This document shows positions 1 through 10,580 of a stretch of 64,000 nt of DNA, piece by piece. The notes beneath the pieces are model-generated. The model was not told where the DNA came from. It saw nothing but the letters and a program-made list of their open reading frames with translations, and did not search any database. The number at the start of each line of letters is the position of its first letter. The first letter of the stretch is position 1. The translations under genes and the position numbers were made by a program. This DNA comes from Clitoria ternatea (Eukaryota; Streptophyta; Magnoliopsida; Fabales; Fabaceae), in the NCBI GenBank assembly GCA_037962975.1, contig CM075673.1, forward strand, positions 152,726,667 to 152,790,666. The letters are read 5' to 3'.

Positions 1-290
1 TTTAATTGCTCCAAGTTGTGCCCCCATAGAAACACAGAAAGGGTCCCTCTCATTTGTTATTTTGTTGTGCATTTTATGGTCCTTAAAGAGTAGTTGTGGT
101 CCTAGTGTCTTGTGCTTATTTTTCTTGATAATTTCAGGTACTTTATATTTCATATTTTACTTATTTTGATTCCTTATTGTTTATAAAATAGTAATATGAT
201 GTTATTATGTTATTGAATGTAGTTAGAAAAACTGATATTAAATTGTTTTTATTTAATATTAACTTTTATTAAGTTATTATAGTATATATA
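1..290. other. AT-rich sequence with no gene recognised
   Basis: Very AT-rich flank to the left of the 75-bp tandem repeat. I see no exon, terminal repeat or RNA gene here. It may be the 5' non-coding part of the MULE that carries the PMD gene, but I could not find a terminal inverted repeat to prove it. Confidence 0.5.
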
Positions 291-618
291 ATGTTGTTAG
301 ATTAAATAATGATATTTAGTTGTTATTATTTAGCGTTTATTATTTTTAGGTTATTATTGTATATATAATGCTGTTAGATAAAATAGTGATATTTAGGTGT
401 TATTATTTAGGGTTTATTATTTTTAAATTTTTATTGAATATAATGTTGTTAGATAAAATAGTGATATTTAGTTGTTATTATTTAGAATTTTTTATTATTA
501 AGTTATTATTGAACATAATGTTGTTAGAGAAAATAGTGATATTTAGTTGTTATTGTTTAGGGTTTATTGTTGTTAACTTATTATTGAATATAATGTCGTT
601 AGATAAAATATTATAATG
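291..618. repeat. 75-bp tandem repeat, about 4.3 copies
   Basis: Units begin ATGTTGTTAGA (or close variants) at about 291, 368, 443, 518 and 593. The spacing is 75-77 bp, and each unit carries a GTGATATTTAG(T/G)TGTTATT-like core. A 75-bp period is 25 codons, so one frame stays open and yields a repetitive 82-residue reading frame. I treat that frame as a by-product of the repeat and not as a gene. It lies just upstream of the PMD gene, inside or next to the MULE. Confidence 0.8.
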
Positions 619-678
619 TTTTTTCAAATATATTAAATTTATCAATTTTAATAATTAATTATTATTATTTATTGTAGA

Positions 679-2385
679 ATGGTTGAGGAGAGGTCTATAA
701 ATCTATGACCGTTGGACCCGTCCCTGTTAAAATTCTAAGACAAAAACGTAACAACATATATATGGAATGGACAACCTGATTGTGTATTAAAGATCAGGAA
801 AGAACTCCGGGTTTGAAATGAAATACCAGAAGCAATTATTCCTCACTTACGATGGGCGGGTTTCTATGAGTTTGCAAAAGTTATGCATTTTCCTGTGTCT
901 TCAGAGTTGATATCTGCATCGGTTGAGAGATGGAGGCCGGAGACACATACTTTTCATCTACCAATTGGGGAGTGCACCATTACTCTCCAGGATATTGCTA
1001 TATTGGTTGGTCTAAACATTGATGGACCTGCTGTTGTAACCCAAATGAGTTACGTTACAATGATTGGCAGAGGTATGTCGAAGAATAACTCGGTAGACGA
1101 CCACCTCGTAGCATGTTACACGAACAATGTTTGAGGTTGTCTTGGCTTCAAGATAATTTTGGAAACGTCGATGAACATCTGGGTAGTGAAGAGGCAATTG
1201 AAAGATTGATTCGTACTTACATTTTGAGGTTGATTGGTGGTTGTATATTTTCTGATCAATCCTCAAGTAGAGTGCCACTTAGATACTTATATTTGCTTGA
1301 GGATCTGTATAGATGTAGTCAATATGCATGGGGTGCAGCGGCATTGGGTATTTATACAGGTAGTTGTGCACCGCTACTAACTATGCACAGAAAGATATGT
1401 GTGGCTTGACTCTGTTGGTGCAATTGTGGGCTTGGGAGCGAATCCCACAAGTTGCTCCTCCCTGCCCAGATGCAAGGGAAACTGGTTCTCCTTATGCTGG
1501 TATATGGGTAAAGCCGGATGGTAACAAGCATAATTCCTATCAGCTGGACTATTACAGAGAAACCTTTGACGGTCTGAAGAAGAATAAGCTATGTAATTCT
1601 CCATATTAAGTTTAGTAAATGTTTGGTTCAATTTGCGTATAATGATTATTCATGGGTTTACTTTCAATACTTGTGAGTTTTTTGTAGTTTATTTGGCTAC
1701 CTTATGTTGTGTCGGAGTTTGATGATCTTCCTGATATATGCAAGCGTGAGCAACATGCATAGAGATCGGTGGTGCCTTTGCTTTGTTTCCAAATTGCTGA
1801 GCGGCATCAACCTGATAACGTTCTCAGGAAATTTGGAATAGAGCAACATATTCCCCAAGAACCTTCTCAGGGTGAAGACTTACATGCAATTACTTTAAAG
1901 GGAAAGGTTGAAGAAAATTGGCCAAACATCTTAGAGCCCTTAGTGATACTGTGGAATAATAGAGAGGCACATGTATAGTCTAGTTAACTGTTGTTTGGTG
2001 AGATATCTACAAACCATCAGTATTTTACATGGTACAAGACCCACACTCGAAGATGGGTCACTAGACAAGGGGCTACAAGGGGAGCTTCTGTAAGGATTTT
2101 AACAAATGCATTTTTCTGTTCAATTATTAATGAATGCATTTTCTATAATTAATGTATGTATTTTTTATTTCAGTATGACAACCTAGAGGATATATAGTAC
2201 CTTTCGTCCCTGGAGGGACACAACCCATCAGAGCCTCCTGCTTTTAGATTCGATTTTATTCGAAGGGAAATAGAAAACATACTCATGTCAATGAATGAGG
2301 AGGACATAATTGTGGAGGCTAGAGTGCGTGCACCTATGCCTACAGAGGAGAGACCATTTGTGGAGGTAAACGTAGATATGCCTGG
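679..2385 (+). pseudogene. Plant mobile domain (PMD) gene, 5' part, decayed
   Basis: The translation matches the PMD family, also named MAIN-like or 'serine/threonine-protein phosphatase 7 long form' N-terminal region. PMD genes occur both as host genes and as cargo of MULE and gypsy elements. Recognisable blocks lie in order: HLRWAGFYEFAKV at about 838-880, ERWRPETHTFHLPIGECTIT (925-984), a helical block with RLIRTYILRLIGGCIF and YAWGAAALGIY (about 1200-1360), LLVQLWAWERIPQVAPPCPD (about 1407-1470), the PLLCFQ/ERHQPDNVLRKFG block (1772-1840), and the block ending TRRWVTRQGA (about 2047-2077). Several frame changes occur (near 1085-1130 and 1364-1410) and there is an in-frame stop near 1759, so no full protein can be made. 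The gene is cut at 2385 by the gypsy insertion and resumes in the same frame at 14136. The start at the ATG at 679 is uncertain. Confidence 0.75.
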
Positions 2386-3593
2386 TGTAACACCCTCGGT
2401 TAGATAAGACAAATCCTTCTGTAGGTTCATCCCATTTAACTGAGAGTGTTAACAGTTCTTAGAAAAAGTGAATTTTTTTTTTAAAATAAATACGTGGCAG
2501 ATCAGCGGAAGTAATATTGTATATATCACATAGTCATTCATAAACTGTAAATAATTGTACTCTTAACAGAATGGGGCACGCAGGCACCCTTAAATATTAT
2601 ACAGTCATCCGGTGTCTAATTATAAATATTCTATCCTTAATGATTGTTCTCAATGGATTCAGCGTATTGCTGATCTTCACACTCGGGTTCTTGAGTTTCT
2701 AATTCCTCTGAAAAATGTTCAACAGTAAGGGTGAGTATAACCCAAGACCCTGAAGGTTACCCGGTGCGGACATAATCCAGTTAACAGATAATATCACATA
2801 ATCATACAATTAACATGTTCAAAATTATAACAATCAAATATGTTGTCATGGAATGCATGAGTTGAATTTATTATGATTTATCTTTGGTTAAGTCTCATGA
2901 TGCATGTGGGCCCAATAAATCATTTCTTCTTCTCATTCTTTGGAATATCTCCATTCCATTTTCTAGAGCGATCAGGGTCCGCCCAAGCTCCCATAGGGTA
3001 CGAATGAACTCATTGGTTCTCATCATTGATTTATATATTTTTGGAGCTTGGATCCCTACGATCATAGTTACACTCCGTCATTTAGTCAAAGTACACTAGA
3101 ATTGCATCGTCTCACCCGGCTATCAGGCGCGACTCTGATGCCATTGGGTTTCCGTTCCAGTTGTACTCCCAAGATCTTCATGGAGATCGAACGTGAATGT
3201 CCTCCAGCGTACCAGGTGTATGCTCTAGATAATTTTTCTCCTTCAAAAATATTTTCATGATGCAAAGTGCATTATTTAAGTTTTATCATTACTTTGATCC
3301 CTAGGTATCTATGTGATTCCAGCCTCGTAATATTCATGTTGTTAGGTCCACCATTTTTTAAGACGTTGTAAATTATTTTTATTATTTTATTTATTATTAT
3401 TCAAGAAAATATATCAGTTATATCTTGGCTAAAATAATGTTTCGTTTAAAGAATAAGTAGTTTGTTCCTTATTTCATTATTCATAACTTAAACAATAATA
3501 TTAGTTACAAGAATAATAATAATAATAATAATAATAAGGCATCGTCTGTTATAAAAAAAATGAAATAAAAGGAAAAATAAATAGAGAGAATAA

Positions 3594-4100
3594 GGCGGCA
3601 GGGCCGTCTATTATAATATAGATAAGCGGAAATAAAAAGAAAGATAAATGCAAAGAATAAGGTGGCAGAGCCAGCCAATATATTCAATAAAATAAATGAC
3701 ATAAATTAAATAAAAATAAAATGTTAAGAATAAAGCGGCAGAGCCGTCCATTATAATATAGATAGGCGGAAATAAAAAGAAAGATAAATGCAGAGAATAA
3801 GGCGGCAGAGCCAGCCAATATATTCAATAAAATAAATGACATAAATTAAATAAAAATAAAATGTTAAGAATAAGGCGGCAGAGCCGTCCATTATAATATA
3901 GATATGCGGAAATAAAAGGAAAGATAAATGCAAAGAATAAGGCGGCAAAGCCAGCCAATATATTCAATAAAATAAATAACATAAATTAAATAAAAATAAA
4001 ATGTTAATAATAAGGCGGCAGAGCCGTCCATTATAATATAGATAAGCGGAAATAAAAAGAAAGATAAATGCAGAGAATAAGGCGGCAGAGCCGTCCATTA
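3594..4100. repeat. 140-bp tandem repeat inside the LTR
   Basis: The block GGCGGCAGAGCCGTCC recurs at 3594, 3734, 3874 and 4014, which is exactly 140 bp apart, and an interleaved GGCGGCAGAGCCAGCC half-unit lies at 3661, 3801 and 3941. Each unit is thus a diverged dimer of two roughly 70-bp halves. The GC-rich 12-mer stands out against an almost pure A/T background. The same array is at about 11790-12296 in the other LTR. Confidence 0.9.
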
Positions 4101-4111
4101 AGCTTAATAGT

Positions 4112-4112
4112 A

Positions 4113-4144
<32 letters not shown>

Positions 4145-4147
4145 TAA

Positions 4148-4190
<43 letters not shown>
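4112..4190. repeat. (AAT)n microsatellite in LTR
   Basis: A run of AAT units with two interruptions. It is one unit longer than the matching tract in the right LTR (about 12308-12383). It creates an artificial poly-Asn reading frame. Confidence 0.9.
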
Positions 4191-4814
4191 CATATTCATA
4201 ATCATAATTATAATCTTAATCATAATAATAGTAACAATGATATAAATGGTGATCATCCATCCTTATTTCCTTGTTTATCTTATCTTTCAAAACTTCCTTA
4301 CTGGAATCCACATAGGCACCCATGGTTCTTAATATTTTCACAATCCAATACAGATCATATATTTTCACAATTTAACACCGATCATATCATTCAATCATCA
4401 TGATTAATAATAATTAACACAGACAATTAATCATATACATAAAATATATATAACAAATATATAACAATTAAGGCATTTAATTCACAACAAAACCGAATCT
4501 GTCCTGGAAAGGTGAGGACCCAAGGTACCTTAACCCTTTCCTTTCACTCAGATTTCCCCAGAATACCCGAGAATATACCCCCCTTACCTCAGATGTCGTA
4601 TTTTTTTGATACTAGATGAGAGGGAGAGAATCCAACTTTCAAACCGTAGCTCCAATCGATGATCTGTCTCCGTAGTTAGACTTTACGTGATTTTGGTGAA
4701 GAACAGAGGTGGTTTAGTGTCAATAGAGGAGAGAGAGGGAGAGAGAGAGAGAGAGAAGGGCTGCATGAAGTGGGAGAGAAAGAGTGGTGCAGCTTTTGAA
4801 GAGGGGTGATGCCA

Positions 4815-4822
4815 TATTTATA
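4815..4822 (-). promoter_or_regulatory. TATA box copy in the 3' LTR
   Basis: TATAAATA on the minus strand in the context TCTATAAATATGG. A pyrimidine-rich stretch follows downstream in the element sense. It is the 3' LTR copy of the promoter at 13008-13015, so transcription from here would read leftwards out of the element. Confidence 0.55.
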
Positions 4823-5937
4823 GAAAAATCTGGCCACCGGGTCTAAATTTAATTGGTACCGGTTTTGAATAGTTAATTTTAAAAGAAAATAAAAAGTTAC
4901 TTATAGTTGCGGTTAAAATCTGAAAAAGTTTCCAACATGAAAGTTGTAGATCGGCTCTTTCTCTTCGAAACGATATATGGTATGCAAAAATCTGACACCC
5001 GGAGCAAAAGTTACGCCAAAAACAGAGAAAAATGGGAGTTGGTGTAATAGTTCTTTTTTGAAAGATAATTCTGCCGCGCAAAATCTGTTGGGAATTAGCC
5101 TTTCATTTCTTCACGAAAGTTGTAGGATTTTTCGATACGAAACCATGAAAAAAAGAACGAAGTCATTTCGACATCGTATGAGAGAGATATTCGCATTTTT
5201 CTATAGGAGTTACTATTCCTGCGAAAATCACTATTTCTCTAAAAATTTTCGCTTTTCGGGGATGATCGAGCAAGAACTAGCTTTCAGGTTCTTCACGAGA
5301 ATTGTAGAGGGATTTAATACGAGAACAGAAAAATTACAACGAACTGATTCTGAGCTCGTATGATTTTTCTAAGAATTTAACAAGATTAAATAACGTTTTT
5401 TTCAAGTTTGGTAATGATAGATCACGAAATAGAGTTTGAGGCTAGAAATAGAGTTTGTCAGGTTTTTCATAACAACGAAACCGAGATTAAAATTTCTTAA
5501 TTTCGACCTCATATGAAAAAGTTATGCCCAAAACAGGAAAGATATTTTAGTTGAATTCAGAGGTTCCTATTTAACTAGATAAGTTTTTCCAAGAAACGAG
5601 GTTGATGAGGTCTGAATTAAAGTTTTGGCTCTTCAGGAAAAGTGTTTGATTTGTCAAAACAGTTCATTAGGGACTGTCTATACTGAAATCGGAAATCCCC
5701 AAAGTGTAGAAATAGACAATTGTGGATCTCTTTTCGGTATAAATTGAATTTCTAGGAATTGACTTGATGAATGATGGTACAAGTCTAATTAGTTTACTAA
5801 ATTAGTGTTAGATATAGGATTAGATCATCAATTCTTGACTATATGTAGAGTCCCTTATTTACTTATTATCACTTATAAAACTTCCATACTTCAAAAATTA
5901 CAAGAGTAAAACTGTTTCTAAAAACAGGGATGTTACA

Positions 5938-5952
5938 TTCTCCTCCCCTTTT
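5938..5952 (-). other. Polypurine tract of the young gypsy element
   Basis: On the minus strand AAAAGGGGAGGAGAA lies directly against the 3' LTR start. It is the plus-strand DNA primer site. The upstream sequence TTTCGGGACGAAATTCC is the usual gypsy lead-in, and the pol stop codon lies 26 bp further upstream. Confidence 0.9.
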
Positions 5953-5977
5953 AGGAATTTCGTCCCGAAATTCAAAG

Positions 5978-8900
5978 TTAAAACAATTGAGGGTACAATT
6001 CTCTCATTTTCTCCTCAATTTCCCAAGTAGCATCCCCATCATCTGTCTGACTCCAAACTACCTTGACCAAAGGGATTTCCTTGCCTCTTAACTGTTTGAG
6101 ACGTCGATCAACAATCTTCACTGGCGACACTTCATAAGTGAGATTTTCCTTTAGAATAAACTGATCTGGTCTCAGGACATGATCAGGGCTTGGCACATAT
6201 TTGCGGAGCTGGGAGACATGAAAGACATTGTGAAGGTTTGTTAGCTCGGGTGGCAGAGCAATACGGTAGGCATGAGTTCCTATCTTTTGCAGAATCTGAT
6301 AGGGTCCTACGTATCTGGGGCTTAACTTCTTGGCCTTCAAAGCTCTTCCTACTCCAGTGGTAGGGGTAACTTTAAGAAAAACATGATCTCCCTCCTCAAA
6401 CTCCAATGGCTTCCGACGTTTGTCGTAGTAACTCTTTTGTCTATCTTGCGAAGCCTTCATTGCCATTTGAATCCTCTGAACTTGTTCTGTTGTCTTTTGA
6501 ACAATCTCTGGTCCAATTATTGTTTTCTCACCAGTTTCATACCAACATAAAGGTGTACGGCATTTTCTTCCATACAAAGCCTCATAAGGGGCCATTCCGA
6601 TGCTAGCATGATAGCTGTTGTTGTAAGTGAACTCAATAAGTGGGAGATATTCTTGCCAACTTCCCCCATGTTCTAAGACACAAAGACGTAACAAATCTTC
6701 AAGAGTTTTGATCGTCCTTTCTGATTGTCCGTCTGTCTGTGGGTGATATGCGGAACTTAACTTCAGACGAGTTCCCAGAGCTTGTTGCAGGCTCTTCCAA
6801 AATTGTGATGTGAAACGAGGATCTCGGTCAGACACAATTGCAGTGGGTGTTCCATGTAATCGTACGATTTCCTTGATATAGATCTGAGTGAGTTTCTCTA
6901 GGGAATACTTCATATTGACAGGAATGAAGTGAGCGGTCTTTGTTAATCGATCCACGATTACCCAAATGGCATCATATCCAGCTGATGTTCTGGGAAATCC
7001 AGTCACGAAGTCCATAGCAATCTCATCCCATTTCCATTCTGGAATATCCAAAGGACGAAGAGTTCCACTTGGTCGTTGTTGTTCTGCCTTTACCTTCTGA
7101 CACATCAGACAAGCTGTCACATGCTCAGCGATATCCTTTTTCATTCCTTGCCACCAGAATAATTTCTTCAAGTCCTGATACATTTTGGTCGATCCTGGGT
7201 GGATACTATATTTACTTTTGTGTGTTTCATCCAGGATGGATCTTTTAAGATCTATGTTGACTGGAATACAGAGTCTCTGTTGATACCTGATCACCCCATG
7301 TTCATCTTTGCTAAATTTTGAGCCTTCTTCTCTTGTCTTTTCTGCTAAGCCTTGTAGTTCCTGGTCATTAGCTTGAGCTTCTTTGACTTGTTCCAGGAAA
7401 TCATTGGAAATTCTTAACATTCCAACCATAAGGCTTCCCCTTTTAGGTGTTACTGCCAGATTCAAATCGCGAAACTGTTCAATCAATTCCAACTCCTTTG
7501 TCATCATATATGATAGGCGTAAAGCCTTTCTGCTGAGTGCATCAGCCACAACATTTGCCTTCCCAGGATGATATCGGAGCTCAAAATCATAATCTTTGAT
7601 AAATTTCATCCATCTACGTTGTCGCATATTTAACTCCTTCTGGTCGAATAGATACTTCAAGCTTTTGTGATCACTGAAGACTTCAAAGTATGTACCATAC
7701 AAGTAGTGTCTCCAGATTTTCAAGGCAAACACAACTGCAGCTAATTCCAAGTCATGTGTGGGATAATTAACTTCATGCGTTCTTAGCTGTCTTGAAGCAT
7801 AAGCAACAACCTTTCTTTCTTGCATTAGGACACATCCTAGTCCTTGTCTTGACGCATCACAATACACTTCATATGGCTTGGCAGGATCTGGCAAAATTAA
7901 GACAAGTGCACTAGTGAGTCGTTGGCGTAACTCCGTAAAACTGCTTTCGCATCTGTCAGTCCATTCGAATGGTTGATCTTTACGAGTCAGCTTAGTTAAA
8001 GGTGCTGCAATTCGAGATAAATTCTCGATGAATCGACGATAATATCCAGCCAGTCCAAGGAAATTGCGGATTTCCGTCACATTCTTGGGTTGTTCCCAAT
8101 TTAGTATAGCTTCTACCTTTGTAGGATCCACAGCAATTCCTTCCTTAGAGATGACATGTCCTAAGAATTTCACTTCTGTCAACCAGAATTCACATTTTGA
8201 AAACTTAGCGTACAATTGCCTTGCACGCAAAGTGTTTAGAACAATTCGAAGATGCTCCTCGTGTTCCTCATGACTCTTGGAGTAGACGAGAATATCGTCA
8301 ATGAATACAACCACGAATTTGTCCAAGTACTCATGGAAGATTCGATTCATGTATCCCATAAATACTGCAGGTGCATTTGTAACTCCAAAGGGCATAACAA
8401 GATACTCATAGTGCCCATATCGTGTTCTGAATGCCGTTTTGGGTACATCGTCTTTCTTTACCCTGATTTGATGATAGCCTGATCGCAGATCAATCTTTGA
8501 GAAGATAGTGGCTCCTCGTAATTGGTCCATTAAATCATCAATTCTTGGGAGAGGGTATCGGTTCTTGATCGTAGCTTTATTCAACTGACGATAGTCAACA
8601 CATAACCGCATACTACCATCCTTCTTTTTGACTAGAAGAACTGGTGCTCCCCAAGGTGAGACACTGGGTCTGATCATTCCTTTTTCTAAAAGTTCTTCTA
8701 TTTGCTCCTTAAGTTCACTGAGTTCCTTGGGTGACATTCGGTAAGGAGCAATAGAGATCGGTCCCGCGCCCGGTATAATATCAATGCTGAAATCGACTTC
8801 TCGCTCTGGAGGTAGCTCTCGTATGTCTTCAGGGAATACTTCTGGAAATTCTTGAACAACAGGAATCTGTTCAAGTTGAGAAGTGGCCTTACTTTCAGTT

Positions 8901-10399
8901 TCAGTAAGGATCATGTATAGTTGGACTTCTTTTGAGATTACCTTTTCTGAGTTAACAAGGCAAGAATCTGTGACTTGATCATATTCAGATGTAGTAGACC
9001 CGTGAGAGATGGATCTATTATGACAGTCAATAAGAATATGGTTGGCAGCAAGCCAATTCATCCCTAGAACAATGTCTAGATCAATCAAAGGTAAACATAT
9101 CAGATCTACCTGATAAGCTTTCCTTTCGATGTTAAGAGGACATTCTAGACATATGCGAGTAGAACAAATGGGCTTATTGGCGGCAGTTGTGACAATCATT
9201 TGATAGGGCAAAGAGGTTGTAGGAAGCTTTAAATGTTTTACACAATTCTCAGATATGAAAGAATGAGTGGCTCCTGAATCATATAATACATTCAATAGAG
9301 TGCTTCCTATAAAACATGTACCTTGCACAAGGTCGTTCCCTTGTGATATTTCCGCACCATTCATAGTAAAAACTCTGGCATTTCCTCCCTGTCTTCCTGT
9401 CGAGCCATTCCCAGGCCTTCTAGGATTATTGTTCTGATTGGAATTATTGCCGCGGTGAACATTCTGCATCCTTGGGGCATTGTTTGTAGAGGTGTTTGTA
9501 GCAAATCCTCCACTTCCTTGACCCGTAGGTCGTACTGCCTGCTTTTGAGTCACTTGTTGTTGGTTGTTATTATTTCTGTACCAACAGTCAGCATCACGAT
9601 GTCCAATCCGTCCATAAATTGTGCAGTTTCTACTGCTTTGGGTCTCCTGACCTCTAGGAGGAATTCGGTTGGCTGAGTTGAAAGGTCGGAAATATGGCCG
9701 ATCTGTTCGAAAATCCCTCCTTTGTTGTCGATCTGGCATACGTCGTTCTGGCCCATGATTAGACGTTCCAGGTCGTCGAAGATTAGAGGTGTTCTCAAAT
9801 ATGCGGCATCTGTCAACCAAAGTAGTGAATTGTGTAATTTGTTGGCAACATATGGTTTGACGAATCTCTTGCCGTAATCCAGCTTCAAACTTCGCGCACC
9901 TTGACGCTTCTCCCATGTGGGTGTAGTAGGGACAACATTTTGCCAATTCGTCAAATTTAGCAGCGTACTCCCCAACAGTCATATTACCTTGTTTCAGATT
10001 GAAGAATTCCTGCTCCTTCTGTCTCCTTATGTCTTCAGGGAAATATTTGGCAAGGAACTCTGTCCTGAATCGTCCCCAAGTAATGATATGCCCATCAGTA
10101 GCTAGTCTGATTCTAGCATGAGTCCACCAGTGTTCTGCTTCTCCAACCAGCATGAAGACAGCAAAGGTTACACAATCCTCATCAGAACATCGCATAGCGG
10201 CAAAAATCTTTTCAAGGTGTTCAATCCATAGTTGTGCTCCTTCTGGATTGAAGCCTCCTTCGAACTGCGTAGGATTATTCCTTTGAAAATCAGCTAATCC
10301 CTGTCTGGCAGAAGCATGAGGTAACTCTTGTCGTTCTATTACCTCCACAATTCTGGTAAGAAGATTCTCCATCACATGATTGTTATTTTGGCGTGCCAT
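5978..10399 (-). CDS. Gag-Pol polyprotein of Ty3/gypsy chromovirus, intact 1473-residue frame
   Basis: One uninterrupted frame encodes the particle and replication proteins of the element. Domains in order are: retrotransposon Gag (about 50-160, with the EHWWTHAR and FLAKYFPEDIR blocks); one zinc knuckle (259-272) whose second cysteine is tyrosine; aspartic protease (DSGATHSF, D374); reverse transcriptase with the IDD active site (D701, D702); RNase H (FSDHKSLKYLFDQKELNMRQ region); integrase with an HHCC finger (about 1065-1107) and catalytic D1130, D1191 and E1227, giving the expected 35-residue D-E spacing; and a chromodomain-like tail (LVKVVWSQTDDGDATWE). The ATG at 10399 lies 182 bp inside the 5' LTR edge, after the primer site. 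Length is normal for the family. All catalytic residues I could check are present. The zinc-knuckle substitution is the only obvious fault. Confidence 0.95.
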   Translation of the reverse strand: MARQNNNHVMENLLTRIVEVIERQELPHASARQGLADFQRNNPTQFEGGFNPEGAQLWIEHLEKIFAAMRCSDEDCVTFAVFMLVGEAEHWWTHARIRLATDGHIITWGRFRTEFLAKYFPEDIRRQKEQEFFNLKQGNMTVGEYAAKFDELAKCCPYYTHMGEASRCAKFEAGLRQEIRQTICCQQITQFTTLVDRCRIFENTSNLRRPGTSNHGPERRMPDRQQRRDFRTDRPYFRPFNSANRIPPRGQETQSSRNCTIYGRIGHRDADCWYRNNNNQQQVTQKQAVRPTGQGSGGFATNTSTNNAPRMQNVHRGNNSNQNNNPRRPGNGSTGRQGGNARVFTMNGAEISQGNDLVQGTCFIGSTLLNVLYDSGATHSFISENCVKHLKLPTTSLPYQMIVTTAANKPICSTRICLECPLNIERKAYQVDLICLPLIDLDIVLGMNWLAANHILIDCHNRSISHGSTTSEYDQVTDSCLVNSEKVISKEVQLYMILTETESKATSQLEQIPVVQEFPEVFPEDIRELPPEREVDFSIDIIPGAGPISIAPYRMSPKELSELKEQIEELLEKGMIRPSVSPWGAPVLLVKKKDGSMRLCVDYRQLNKATIKNRYPLPRIDDLMDQLRGATIFSKIDLRSGYHQIRVKKDDVPKTAFRTRYGHYEYLVMPFGVTNAPAVFMGYMNRIFHEYLDKFVVVFIDDILVYSKSHEEHEEHLRIVLNTLRARQLYAKFSKCEFWLTEVKFLGHVISKEGIAVDPTKVEAILNWEQPKNVTEIRNFLGLAGYYRRFIENLSRIAAPLTKLTRKDQPFEWTDRCESSFTELRQRLTSALVLILPDPAKPYEVYCDASRQGLGCVLMQERKVVAYASRQLRTHEVNYPTHDLELAAVVFALKIWRHYLYGTYFEVFSDHKSLKYLFDQKELNMRQRRWMKFIKDYDFELRYHPGKANVVADALSRKALRLSYMMTKELELIEQFRDLNLAVTPKRGSLMVGMLRISNDFLEQVKEAQANDQELQGLAEKTREEGSKFSKDEHGVIRYQQRLCIPVNIDLKRSILDETHKSKYSIHPGSTKMYQDLKKLFWWQGMKKDIAEHVTACLMCQKVKAEQQRPSGTLRPLDIPEWKWDEIAMDFVTGFPRTSAGYDAIWVIVDRLTKTAHFIPVNMKYSLEKLTQIYIKEIVRLHGTPTAIVSDRDPRFTSQFWKSLQQALGTRLKLSSAYHPQTDGQSERTIKTLEDLLRLCVLEHGGSWQEYLPLIEFTYNNSYHASIGMAPYEALYGRKCRTPLCWYETGEKTIIGPEIVQKTTEQVQRIQMAMKASQDRQKSYYDKRRKPLEFEEGDHVFLKVTPTTGVGRALKAKKLSPRYVGPYQILQKIGTHAYRIALPPELTNLHNVFHVSQLRKYVPSPDHVLRPDQFILKENLTYEVSPVKIVDRRLKQLRGKEIPLVKVVWSQTDDGDATWEIEEKMRELYPQLF

Positions 10400-10564
10400 G
10401 AGGAATTTGCTGAAAGAATATCAACAAATAGATTCAGGGTATGCGTTATGTGGAGCATTCCACATAGGATATTTAGTCTTAGGAGTGTTATAGACTGTTC
10501 GATATTTCTATCAGAGTACGTGGAAACCTAATGGTCCACTCCACAAGCTTAATGAATCGACTAT

Positions 10565-10576
10565 GCTCTGATACCA
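10565..10576 (-). other. Primer-binding site (tRNA-iMet type)
   Basis: Minus-strand TGGTATCAGAGC lies four bases inside the 5' LTR end. It matches the 3' end complement of plant initiator tRNA-Met, the usual primer for gypsy and copia elements. Confidence 0.9.
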
Positions 10577-10580
10577 CCAA

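Larger units (their letters stand above)
2386..5937 (-). repeat. 3' LTR of the young gypsy element (3552 bp)
   Basis: In element orientation it begins TGTAACATCCC at 5937 and ends GGGTGTTACA at 2386. It contains a 140-bp tandem array (3594-4100), AAT microsatellites (about 3509-3537 and 4112-4190), a GA tract (about 4730-4757) and a TATA box copy on the minus strand (4815-4822). It is nearly identical to 10581-14130; the differences I saw are near 3778, 4663 and 5218 plus two simple-repeat length changes. Confidence 0.95.

Noticed and set aside
368..616. 82-residue repetitive frame
   Set aside because: It is produced by the 75-bp tandem repeat, whose length is a multiple of three; there is no sign of a gene.
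2884..3260. Small frames repeated identically at 11080-11456
   Set aside because: They are duplicated only because both LTRs are nearly identical; LTRs do not code for protein here.
4068..4403. Poly-asparagine frame (and its twin at 12264-12596)
   Set aside because: Encoded by the AAT microsatellite inside the LTRs; no coding evidence around it.
9550..9975. 141-residue frame on the minus strand within gag
   Set aside because: It lies in another phase of the intact gag-pol frame, with no independent homology.
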